A DNA stretch of 20,050 bases. Source: an uncultured Collinsella sp. GTDB lineage: Bacteria; Actinomycetota; Coriobacteriia; Coriobacteriales; Coriobacteriaceae. The stretch is from assembly GCA_902494765.1 (NCBI GenBank), contig CABUUK010000045.1:1-20050 (forward strand), read 5' to 3'. This document shows positions 6,985 to 14,087 of the stretch, in pieces. The stretch's first letter is position 1. Each line of letters starts with the position of its first letter. The translations under genes were made by a program, and so were the position numbers. The notes under the pieces are model-generated. The model was not told the DNA's origin. It saw nothing but the letters and a program-made list of their open reading frames with translations, and searched no databases.

Positions 6985-8451
6985 CTATTCCTCAAAAAAG
7001 CTTGCGACGTTCAAGCGGCTCGTCCACTCACCTATGGTGTTGGCAAAACCGACGCGTGTGTACACGCCCGCAAAACGGCCGCGATACAGGTACAGGCCTT
7101 CCATATTAGAAGCGGGCGCAAAACCAAGATCATCCACAAGTCCTTTGGGCGCCTCTCCTCGATGCGGCCCATCGACAAGCGTTCCACGCAAGCAGGGAGT
7201 CTGATACTGCTGAGCATACTCCTGCACAATCGCCCCAGCGGCCGCAGCGCGAGCAAGCACTTGGGACCATTCCTGTTCTGTGGCATCCAAACCGGCGACA
7301 ACGCCAACCGCGTTGTAGCCGCCGCACGGCTTGACAACCCATCGATCCTTTTCGGCAAATCGCGACAACTGGGTGCTTTCGTCCAGGATCTCGGTATAGG
7401 GCACATGCTCCCGTACAAACGATTGCTCCTCCGGGCTTAACAAGGACTGACCCGCCTCAGACCACAGATACGCAAAAACAGTCTTAGTCGCGCACGGCCA
7501 TGTTCTAAATCCACCGACGATGCACGAAAGCCCTTCCTGGGCAGCCTCGATTAAGGCAGAACGTCCGTCGCACGGCTTATCCCACAGCTCGCCGGTCACC
7601 GCGCGCCGCCAAACGCAATCAATAGGACCGGCGGCATCGCACAGCCGCCTAGCACCGCTCTCGTCTTCGCCAATCCGCAGGTCGCGCACATCCGCAAAGC
7701 GCGCCACCACACCCCGTCGCCTCATAAGGTCGACAAAATGAGCCGCATCTTCCAAGTCGATGCTTTCCGAATAGTCGACGATTGCCACCGAAGCGGGATA
7801 TATCTTTGATTGCGGTGCATAGAGCCCCTCGTCAACGCGGGCCCCGTCGTCCAATCGTGCACTATCCTCGGTGCGGCGAGGATGGGCCAGCTTCCACTCT
7901 GCATAGGTCTCAAACAATGCGTCTATCCAGCTACCGCACAAATCGTACTGCCGAAAGCCGGGGTGGTCGGATGCAAATTCCTCAAAGGAGGGCGTCATCC
8001 GAACAGCCTGACTGACCGCATCGGTCACTACCATTCCGGCACTGCCGTCGGTATTGAGCTCGCAAAACGTATACGACCCGGTGTCCTCGTCAAGAAAGAT
8101 ATCGACACGCGCGAGGGGAATCTGACAGTCATAGCCGGCATCCATAGCGCACAGGTCAGCAAAAGCCGGATCCATGCGAAACCACGCACGCACGGAGGCA
8201 TCGGAACAAAACGACCGCGTCACCTTGTCCATAATGCCGTACATGCGCTCGGCGGCCTCCTTAAGAAGCGCCGTCATATCCTTGTCGAATATCTTTGGCG
8301 TCAGAGCCCAGGGCGCAGGATCGCCATGGTAGAGCGCATGGGTTTGAGACAAGTATTCGTCGCCTTTGCGACGACCAGGTATGTCACCTTCGCGTGTGCG
8401 CACGATGCGCTCAAAGTAATCTTCAAGCTCTCGCGTCTTCAATGTTGCCAC
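6985..8451 (-). CDS. glutathionylspermidine synthase family protein (ATP-grasp ligase)
   Basis: A 488-residue protein matching the synthetase half of glutathionylspermidine synthase, an ATP-grasp amide ligase that in E. coli joins glutathione to spermidine. The Mg/ATP motif is present as LARVDIFLDE (Arg115, Asp117) followed by FCELNTDGSAGM (Glu131, Asn133); the ATP-binding lysine is in RWVVKPCGGYNAVGV (Lys374). There is no N-terminal amidase domain, so it is a synthetase-only form. The product is unknown, and anaerobes of this kind often lack glutathione. I prefer the GTG at 8451, because GGAGG sits five bases before it; the ATG at 8463 overlaps that site and has no ribosome-binding site of its own. 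It stands alone between two terminators. Confidence 0.82.
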   Translation of the reverse strand: MATLKTRELEDYFERIVRTREGDIPGRRKGDEYLSQTHALYHGDPAPWALTPKIFDKDMTALLKEAAERMYGIMDKVTRSFCSDASVRAWFRMDPAFADLCAMDAGYDCQIPLARVDIFLDEDTGSYTFCELNTDGSAGMVVTDAVSQAVRMTPSFEEFASDHPGFRQYDLCGSWIDALFETYAEWKLAHPRRTEDSARLDDGARVDEGLYAPQSKIYPASVAIVDYSESIDLEDAAHFVDLMRRRGVVARFADVRDLRIGEDESGARRLCDAAGPIDCVWRRAVTGELWDKPCDGRSALIEAAQEGLSCIVGGFRTWPCATKTVFAYLWSEAGQSLLSPEEQSFVREHVPYTEILDESTQLSRFAEKDRWVVKPCGGYNAVGVVAGLDATEQEWSQVLARAAAAGAIVQEYAQQYQTPCLRGTLVDGPHRGEAPKGLVDDLGFAPASNMEGLYLYRGRFAGVYTRVGFANTIGEWTSRLNVASFFEE

Positions 8452-8602
8452 GTTGTCCTCCATTGCTTGATTTTTTGCTCATGCTACGCCAGTACGCCGC
8501 GACTTCGGCACGCTTGAATAGGCTTCTAAATTAGCAACACATTTTTGCATGGGACGGCAGGCGGCGACATATACTCCTGCTCAAGCGCATGCACAGCCCC
8601 GC

Positions 8603-8633
8603 AAAAAACGCCAGACGGGCAAGCCGTCTGGCG
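8603..8633 (-). terminator. strong intrinsic terminator after the zinc-ribbon gene
   Basis: A perfect 10-bp stem (CGCCAGACGG at 8609-8618 with 8624-8633), a 5-base loop, and TTTTTT on the minus strand at 8608-8603. It begins about 26 bases past the stop codon of the zinc-ribbon gene. Confidence 0.93.
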
Positions 8634-8659
8634 CTATCAGAGTGAGCTATACGCCGAGT

Positions 8660-9718
8660 CTAGTCGTAGACGCCCATTTTAAGCAGTGTGAAGATCGGAG
8701 CGCCGTCACCCTGCGCGACGCGGACCGTGCAAGTCTCGGTACGGCCCATGGATGCATCCGCTTGAATTGCGGCGATGAACTGGTCCTTTGGCAGGCCGTA
8801 GGTGCTCTCGGGGATGTCGGAAGGAAGTAACATGCCGCCAGCACTGTAGACCTCATAGGTGAGCTCGTAGATGTTGTCGCCAAGGTCAGTCGCGCCCGTA
8901 ACGATGGCACACGATGGGTTGTAATTTCCCTGGCCGTATTCCTGCTTCAGATACAAGTACCCGTCATGCGCTTCGGCCGAATCGGCAAGCATCTGCCCAC
9001 CCGACCCTTTATCAAAGGTCATGTCAGCATCCGAGAGCGTCAGACCCGTCAGGCGATTGAGTTCCCTATTGATCACATCGGTCGCCATGCGCTGATAGTG
9101 ACCGTTGTCATAGCCGCCTTTCTCGATTCGATACGGCGCGTTGTCAATAAAATGGCACCAGATAAACTTGACCAGCTTGTATTTCTCGTCATCAGAAAGT
9201 CCGTCAGTCGAATCGAAGCCGCCCGCCTGATACCAGTCCCGATCGAAGTGCTCCTCCGTAAAGTTCGACAGGAACAGGTTCGCCGCGGCATAAGTTGCCT
9301 GGTCGTTGAGGTCGACCTTTACGCTGCTGCCGGTCTGCTCAGGCTCATCCGCCTCATCCCCGTCGGCGGCAGGCTTCTCCTTGGCGCTTCCCTTGTCCTT
9401 ATGCTCGGCCGAACCCTCGTCGGACCCAAGTACCGTAATCTGCGATGAGTTGCCCTGCCCAAGCGGACCCAGCACGCCGGTCAGCGCCAGAGCGGCACCG
9501 CCGGCAACGAGCACGCCCGCCACGCACATGCCGACAATCACCGCGCGCTTATGCGATTTCTTTTGTACGGCACCCTGCACGGGAGGCATCCCTGCCGCCG
9601 GCATCGGTGCGGGCTCAGCAGGCGCGGCCGCCGGAGAGGCAGCGCCCATGCGCGCCCCGCAGTTCGTGCAAAAATCGGTTCCGTCGGGCATCTCAGAGCC
9701 ACACTTGGTGCAAAACAT
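8660..9718 (-). CDS. zinc-ribbon, single-pass membrane protein with an extracytoplasmic domain
   Basis: A 352-residue protein of unknown function. It starts with a zinc ribbon, MFCTKCGSEM...FCTNCG (Cys3, Cys6, Cys17, Cys20), followed by an Ala/Pro-rich linker (25-50) and a basic patch KKSHKR. One transmembrane helix lies at about 59-81, then an acidic low-complexity stalk (about 99-130) and a folded C-terminal domain (131-352) beginning near LNDQATYAAANLFLSNF. The layout suggests a cytoplasmic zinc ribbon and an exported sensor or binding domain. I do not recognise the C-terminal family. AGGGG lies about ten bases before the chosen ATG; an in-frame ATG ten codons upstream is less likely because the ribbon starts at Met1 here. 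A strong terminator follows. Confidence 0.8.
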   Translation of the reverse strand: MFCTKCGSEMPDGTDFCTNCGARMGAASPAAAPAEPAPMPAAGMPPVQGAVQKKSHKRAVIVGMCVAGVLVAGGAALALTGVLGPLGQGNSSQITVLGSDEGSAEHKDKGSAKEKPAADGDEADEPEQTGSSVKVDLNDQATYAAANLFLSNFTEEHFDRDWYQAGGFDSTDGLSDDEKYKLVKFIWCHFIDNAPYRIEKGGYDNGHYQRMATDVINRELNRLTGLTLSDADMTFDKGSGGQMLADSAEAHDGYLYLKQEYGQGNYNPSCAIVTGATDLGDNIYELTYEVYSAGGMLLPSDIPESTYGLPKDQFIAAIQADASMGRTETCTVRVAQGDGAPIFTLLKMGVYD

Positions 9719-9784
9719 ATTCGGGCATCCCCTCACAACAAACAGCATCTGTCGCCATCATATTGAGCCCTCAAAACGCAACTG

Positions 9785-9796
9785 TGTTGCGCAACA
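9785..9796. promoter_or_regulatory. perfect 12-bp palindrome, candidate operator (copy 1)
   Basis: TGTTGCGCAACA is perfectly self-complementary and lies about 67-78 bases upstream of the zinc-ribbon start. A TATGAT at 9762-9757 on the minus strand could be the -10 box, which would put the palindrome near -40. The adjoining CGCAAC-TGT-GTTGCG (9777-9791) forms an overlapping alternative dyad. The identical 12-mer is found upstream of the Rrf2 gene. A central CG and TG...CA ends resemble LacI-family operators, but the regulator is unknown. Confidence 0.5.
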
Positions 9797-9837
9797 TTGG
9801 CCGCCGTCTCCGAGTGCCAACTAAACGCGTCGAGCCC

Positions 9838-9909
9838 CTACCCCATCACACTCACACTGGGGCACAAATCCGCCAGCGGGCACTCGTCGCACTTGGGTTT
9901 GCGGGCGTC
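9838..9909 (-). pseudogene. relic of the 3' end of nth (partial duplicate)
   Basis: On the minus strand this encodes DARKPKCDECPLADLCPSV, then SVMG and a TAG stop (9838-9840). It is the last part of endonuclease III, including three of the four iron-sulfur cysteines. It matches the tail of the intact nth gene at 11463 onward. Over 19 codons the two differ at five third positions and no amino acid changes. Just upstream (9910 on) the match breaks with an indel that shifts the frame, and a stop occurs at 9928-9930, so no catalytic part remains. The synonymous-only difference suggests it came from a working, slightly diverged nth and not from decay of a recent copy. Confidence 0.85.
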
Positions 9910-10031
9910 ACGCAAACTGCACGGCGGTCATCAGCACTCGGTCCGCTCACCCAAAACGCGCATGCTCAAACGCCCTCGGCACAAAACAGCCTGATCGGAC
10001 AGGATCGATTATCAGCTTTACCTGCGTTATT

Positions 10032-10061
10032 TTGCAATTATGGCAATTGCTACTTTATAGT
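10032..10061 (+). promoter_or_regulatory. predicted promoter of the ATPase gene, with an overlapping inverted repeat
   Basis: TTGCAA (10032-10037), an 18-base spacer and TATAGT (10056-10061) make a plausible housekeeping promoter in DNA much more AT-rich than its surroundings. The inverted repeat GCAATT-ATGGC-AATTGC (10034-10050) overlaps the -35 box and spacer, where a repressor would act. The start codon lies about 160 bases downstream. Confidence 0.5.
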
Positions 10062-10224
10062 TGTGGTAACTTCTAGTTAGTAATTATGGTTTTTTGCCTT
10101 AACAATGTGGCAAATCCCAAAGGCCTGCCACGAAACCCGGCGGATACCGACAAACTCGGCACGAGACTTTCAAACCAAAAGCATGCCTGCGAGCATGCGA
10201 TGCAAGACGCGAAGGGCGTTAAAA

Positions 10225-11382
10225 ATGATTGAGCGAACCATGGCCCAAAAGCTACGCGGCATGTCAGAATGGTTTCCCGTCGTCTCGCTTACGGGGCCAC
10301 GCCAAAGCGGCAAGTCAACTCTCATCAAGGCCGTCTTTCCTGAATATGAATATCTCAACCTCGAGAACCCGGAAGTCCGTCGCGCCGCACTCGATGACCC
10401 CGTCGGCTTTATCAGCAGGCGCCCTGATCATCTGATCATCGACGAGGCCCAATATGCACCGGAGCTGTTCAGCATGATTCAGGTCGCTTCCGACGAGCGC
10501 GGAAGGACCGGCCAGTATGTATTGTCCGGCTCGCAAAACTTTTTGCTTATGCGCAACATCCAGCAATCGCTTGCTGGGCGCGTCGGCATGCTCAAACTCC
10601 TCCCTCTCTCCTACCAGGAGCTCAGCGAGACGCAAATCTCGCTTGACACCTACCTGATTCGCGGGGGATACCCGCGCATATATGATGCGGGCATCCCCAC
10701 CGATATGTTCTACCAAAATTACCTTATGACCTATGTGGAGCGCGACGCGGGCGGCCTTCTCGACGTGCGTAACCTGAGCTCCTTTAGAAAAATGATCGGG
10801 CTGTGCGCGGCCTGCGTGGGAGGACTGCTCAACCTATCAAGACTCGCCGCCGATGTGGGAGTCGCCACGGCGACGATCAGCTCGTGGCTTTCGATCCTGC
10901 AATCAAGCTATTTGGTATTCCTGCTTCAGCCATATGCTGGAAACATGCGCAAGCGGCTTACCAAAGCGCCAAAACTGTACTTCTACGACACGGGACTACT
11001 TTGTCATCTGCTTGGCATTCACGACGAGCGCAGTCTCATGAGCCACCCCCTAAGCGGGGAAATATTCGAAAACCTCGTTGTCTCGGAACGCCAGAAGGCA
11101 TATCTCAACAGAGGCATCGAGCCCACGCTTGTCTTTTATCGCGACGATAGCAAACGAGAGATCGACCTTATCGATCTAACAGAGCAGGCTCGCCCACAGG
11201 CGTTCGAAATCAAATCGGGCGCTACCTACCGAGACACATTCGCTCGACACCTACGCTCTGTTGGTTCTGAACTTGGCATTCCCGCAAAGGACCGAGCCGT
11301 CGTATATCACGGCTCCGAGCGCTACGATACCGAGGGCGCATCGGTTGTGCCGGCAGAAGAGTTCTTGCTTCGGGAGTCGTAG
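10225..11382 (+). CDS. ATP-binding protein with AAA_14 and DUF4143 domains
   Basis: A 385-residue P-loop ATPase of a family common in gut bacteria and archaea, usually of unknown role. The N-terminus (MIERTMAQKLRGMSEWFPVV) leads into Walker A GPRQSGKST at 24-32 and Walker B LIIDEAQ at 70-76. YVLSGSQNFLL near 98-108 is the sensor-like strand, followed by helical and winged-helix regions. The DUF4143 end carries a PD-(D/E)xK nuclease-like pattern: GEIFENLVVSE (278-288), REIDLI (311-316) and FEIKSG (327-332). I chose the ATG at 10225, with AAGGG eight bases upstream, over two earlier in-frame ATGs lacking such a site. It is the only complete plus-strand gene, faces nth, and lies between two copies of the nth tail, so it is probably a recent insertion. 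Confidence 0.9.
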   Translation: MIERTMAQKLRGMSEWFPVVSLTGPRQSGKSTLIKAVFPEYEYLNLENPEVRRAALDDPVGFISRRPDHLIIDEAQYAPELFSMIQVASDERGRTGQYVLSGSQNFLLMRNIQQSLAGRVGMLKLLPLSYQELSETQISLDTYLIRGGYPRIYDAGIPTDMFYQNYLMTYVERDAGGLLDVRNLSSFRKMIGLCAACVGGLLNLSRLAADVGVATATISSWLSILQSSYLVFLLQPYAGNMRKRLTKAPKLYFYDTGLLCHLLGIHDERSLMSHPLSGEIFENLVVSERQKAYLNRGIEPTLVFYRDDSKREIDLIDLTEQARPQAFEIKSGATYRDTFARHLRSVGSELGIPAKDRAVVYHGSERYDTEGASVVPAEEFLLRES

Positions 11383-11415
11383 CGAGCGCCATGGTCACCG
11401 ACCGCGTCCCGATTT

Positions 11416-11448
11416 GTGCCGCCCGGAGATACGCAAGAGCGGCGGCAC
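11416..11448. terminator. possible hairpin between converging ATPase and nth genes
   Basis: GTGCCGCC (11416-11423) and GGCGGCAC (11441-11448) form a perfect 8-bp stem with a 17-base loop between two converging genes. Neither side has a T-run. The arms match the outer 8 bp of the hairpins at 16262 and 17074. Confidence 0.35.
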
Positions 11449-11462
11449 CCTGCCCTTGCAAC

Positions 11463-12125
11463 CTAGCCCACCCGTACACTGGGGCATAAATCCGCCAGCG
11501 GGCACTCGTCGCACTTGGGCTTACGGGCATCGCAAATCTCGCGGCCGAAGGTAATCCACTGGTGGTTGACCGACTCCCAATACTCGTGCGGCAAGATCTT
11601 GAGCAGGTCCTGCTCGGTCTTGAGCGGTTCCTTGGCGTGCGTCTTGGGGCTCAGCATCAGGCGGTGCGCAATGCGATTGACGTGCGTATCCACCGCAATG
11701 CCCTCCACAATGCCGTACCCCACGTTGAGCACGATGTTCGCGGTCTTGCGTCCCACGCCCGGCAGCTTGACGAGCTCCTTCATGTCGGCCGGCACCTCGC
11801 CGCCGTAGTCGGCAACGATCATCTGCGCGGCCTCCACGGCGTGCTTGGCCTTGCTCTTATAGAAGCCGAGCGACTTGATCGTGTCCGCCACGTCGGCAAC
11901 ACTCGCGCCGGCCATGGCCTCGGGCGTGGGCCACTGGTCAAACAACCGCGGCGTCACCTTGTTGACCTGTGCGTCGGTCGTCTGCGCCGAAAGAAGCACG
12001 GCGATCAACAGGCGAAAGGGGTTATCGTGGTCCAAAAAGCACTCGACCGGGCCATAGCGACGGTTGAGGCGCTCGCACACCTCGATGGCGCGCTCGCGTT
12101 TGGCGGCATTGGTCTCGCGTGGCAT
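11463..12125 (-). CDS. nth: endonuclease III
   Basis: A 220-residue DNA glycosylase/AP lyase that removes oxidised pyrimidines in base excision repair. The helix-hairpin-helix LPGVGRKTANIVL carries the catalytic Lys127, and AVDTHVNRI carries the catalytic Asp146. The [4Fe-4S] cluster ligands are Cys198, Cys205, Cys208 and Cys214, in the standard C-x6-C-x2-C-x5-C spacing. Length is typical (E. coli 211). The ATG at 12125 has GAGGAG five bases upstream; an in-frame ATG nine codons earlier does not. It lies 63 bp after the ABC transporter gene on the same strand, so cotranscription is possible. Its last 70 bases are duplicated at 9838-9909 on the other side of the ATPase gene. Confidence 0.97.
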   Translation of the reverse strand: MPRETNAAKRERAIEVCERLNRRYGPVECFLDHDNPFRLLIAVLLSAQTTDAQVNKVTPRLFDQWPTPEAMAGASVADVADTIKSLGFYKSKAKHAVEAAQMIVADYGGEVPADMKELVKLPGVGRKTANIVLNVGYGIVEGIAVDTHVNRIAHRLMLSPKTHAKEPLKTEQDLLKILPHEYWESVNHQWITFGREICDARKPKCDECPLADLCPSVRVG

Positions 12126-12188
12126 AACGACTCCTCGGCTCGGCAAAAACACTACTTCACGGGAACGATTGTCCCACGCCCGGGGACC

Positions 12189-13991
12189 TTAAGCCTCCAA
12201 GAATGCGCCGGTTTGGCGGCTCCACAGGCTCGCGTACTCGCCGCCCGCCTCGACGAGCTGTGCATGTGTACCGTCCTCGACGATCTCGCCGTCCGCCAGC
12301 ACCACGATGCGGTCGAGCGCCGCCACGGTGGACAGGCGATGCGCCACCACAATGGAGGTGCGCCCGCGCATCAGGTTTTCGAGCGCCTCCTGCACCAGCG
12401 CCTCGGACTCGCTGTCGAGCGCAGAGGCCGCTTCGTCGAGCACCAGAATCGGAGCGTCGGTGAGGATCGCGCGCGCAATGGCCACGCGCTGACGCTGACC
12501 GCCCGAGAGCTTAACGCCGCGCTCACCCACCATGGTGTCAAAGCCTTGGGGCAGTCGGTCGATAAACTCCAAGGCATTCGCCAGGCGCGCCGCATCGCGG
12601 ATCTGCTCGTCGGTGGCGTCGGGGCGGCCGTAGGCGATGTTCTCACGGATGGAGCGGTGGAACAGCAGCGCCTCCTGCGGCACGTAGGCAACCTGGCGAC
12701 GCAGGCTCTGCTGCGTGCAGCGCGAGACATCCTGGCCGTCCACGAGCACGCGACCGCCCTGCACGTCGTCCAGACGCAGCAGCAACTTGGTGAGCGTCGT
12801 CTTGCCCGATCCCGATTTGCCCACCAGACCCACGCGCTGGCCAGCCGCCACATGGAGCGTCAGGTCGTCGAACACGCTCTCGCCCGCCGCAGCGTCACGG
12901 TACGCAAAGCTCAGGTGCTCAAAATCGATCGCGCCCTCGGTCACTTTGAGCTCGGGGGCGTCCGGGTCGTCTGCTACTAGGCGCGGCTCGTCCAGCACGC
13001 GCGTCATCTCGGCGGCGTCGCCCAGCGCGCGGTTGATGCGCTGCATCATGGAGCTCACGTAGTTCAGGCGCATGGTGAGGTTGTACGTGTAGGTAAAGAT
13101 CATGACGAGTGCACCGGCCGAGATGCCAAACCACGCGTTGCCGCCCGCCACGAACACGCTCACCACGGCCATGGTGATGACGATAAGGCCCGAGGTCGTA
13201 AAGTTGCGCTGCATCATAGCGTGCATCGAGACCGTCTCGGCATCGCGTGCGGCGCGGTCGGCGGCGTCGAACAGGTCGCGCTCAAAGTCCTCGCGCCCGC
13301 AGGTCTTAACGGCCAGAATGTTCGTGACCGCGTCGGACAGCACGCCCGACAGCTTGTTCTGCGCGGCAGACGTCGCGGCCGAAAGCGGCATGATGCGCTT
13401 GTACATGAGCCAGACAAACGCGAGGTAGACGACCATGATGCCCACCAGGATCACGGTAAACGTGGGCACCACCGGGGCGAGTGCGGCCACGGTGCAGATG
13501 ACCGAGGTGATGGTGGGGATGAGCGAATACACCGTTACGTCCACCAGGCCCGTGTAGCCGCTCATAAAACGGCTCGTCTGGCTCACGAGCGAACCGCCAA
13601 AACGGCTGGTGTGAAAGGTCATGGACTGATTGGAGAGCGTGTCAAAGCACAGACGCGCCAGATGATAGTTGCCCGCGATCTCGAGCTTGTAGACGGTATA
13701 GTCCTGCAGCTTAGAGAGAATCTGGCCCACCAAGTTCACAAGCACGAGCGCCAAGATGTAGGGACCAAAGACCTCAAACACCTGGTCGCCCGCCACGGGG
13801 CCTGCCTGCACGCGGTCGACAATGAGGGCCATCACGTAGGTGTTGGCAAACGTGAGCAAAAAGATGTAACCCGCCGACGAGAACACCGAAAGAAAGACGA
13901 TCAGCGGCTGCGTGCGCGTAACATCCCAAAAGCGCCGCAGCGTGCGGCGCACGGTGGAGCGCTTAAGCGGGCTGGTGCTTCTCTGAGACAT
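12189..13991 (-). CDS. ABC transporter half-molecule: fused permease and ATPase (exporter type)
   Basis: A 600-residue type IV ABC exporter half-transporter, acting as a dimer in the membrane. The membrane domain (about 1-335) has helices near 30-60, 76-95, 152-172, 177-198 and 265-302. The ATPase domain has every motif: Walker A GKSGSGKTT at 391-399, Q-loop YVPQE near 436-440, signature LSGGQ at 495-499, Walker B ILVLDE at 515-520, D-loop SALD, and switch His551 in VVAHRLS. Substrate cannot be inferred: this MsbA/BmrA-like group moves lipids, drugs or peptides. Such exporters often come as heteromeric pairs, but no partner gene is adjacent, so a homodimer is likelier. AAAGGA supports the start. 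rmuC lies 96 bp upstream and nth 63 bp downstream. Confidence 0.95.
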   Translation of the reverse strand: MSQRSTSPLKRSTVRRTLRRFWDVTRTQPLIVFLSVFSSAGYIFLLTFANTYVMALIVDRVQAGPVAGDQVFEVFGPYILALVLVNLVGQILSKLQDYTVYKLEIAGNYHLARLCFDTLSNQSMTFHTSRFGGSLVSQTSRFMSGYTGLVDVTVYSLIPTITSVICTVAALAPVVPTFTVILVGIMVVYLAFVWLMYKRIMPLSAATSAAQNKLSGVLSDAVTNILAVKTCGREDFERDLFDAADRAARDAETVSMHAMMQRNFTTSGLIVITMAVVSVFVAGGNAWFGISAGALVMIFTYTYNLTMRLNYVSSMMQRINRALGDAAEMTRVLDEPRLVADDPDAPELKVTEGAIDFEHLSFAYRDAAAGESVFDDLTLHVAAGQRVGLVGKSGSGKTTLTKLLLRLDDVQGGRVLVDGQDVSRCTQQSLRRQVAYVPQEALLFHRSIRENIAYGRPDATDEQIRDAARLANALEFIDRLPQGFDTMVGERGVKLSGGQRQRVAIARAILTDAPILVLDEAASALDSESEALVQEALENLMRGRTSIVVAHRLSTVAALDRIVVLADGEIVEDGTHAQLVEAGGEYASLWSRQTGAFLEA

Positions 13992-14062
13992 GGGTTTCCT
14001 TTCGCGCCTGACACCTCAAATGGACATTGTTGCACATTGGCGTGCGCTTTAAGCAAGGGGCA

Positions 14063-14082
14063 GAACAAGAACTCCCTTGTTC
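14063..14082 (-). terminator. small hairpin after rmuC, weak terminator candidate
   Basis: GAACAAG and CTTGTTC form a 7-bp stem with a 6-base loop, beginning five bases after the rmuC stop codon. TGCCCC follows on the minus strand instead of a T-run, so readthrough into the ABC transporter gene is likely. Confidence 0.3.
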
Positions 14083-14087
14083 AAGGG

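Larger units (their letters stand above)
9719..10224. other. intergenic region holding a palindrome, an nth relic and the ATPase promoter
   Basis: This 506-base gap contains the upstream region of the zinc-ribbon gene with the palindrome at 9785-9796, a relic of the nth 3' end at 9838-9909, and an AT-rich stretch (about 10008-10095) with a likely plus-strand promoter. About 120 bases of leader precede the chosen ATPase start. No intact gene is seen between 9910 and 10224. Confidence 0.6.

Noticed and set aside
3457..7440. A plus-strand reading frame of 1327 codons opposite mfd
   Set aside because: It is the mirror of the mfd gene, caused by strong G/C at third codon positions. The product is rich in His, Arg, Ala, Leu and Gly without motifs, it runs past the mfd start through two terminators and into the next gene, and it has no convincing ribosome-binding site.
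9838..9930. A complete second nth gene or a small iron-sulfur protein
   Set aside because: Only the tail is present; a frame break and a stop at 9928-9930 leave about 30 codons, with the first cluster cysteine out of frame.
10105..10224. A 40-residue N-terminal extension of the ATPase from an ATG at 10105
   Set aside because: No ribosome-binding site there; the extension is unlike the family, whose members begin close to the motif leading into Walker A, and AAGGG stands before the ATG at 10225.
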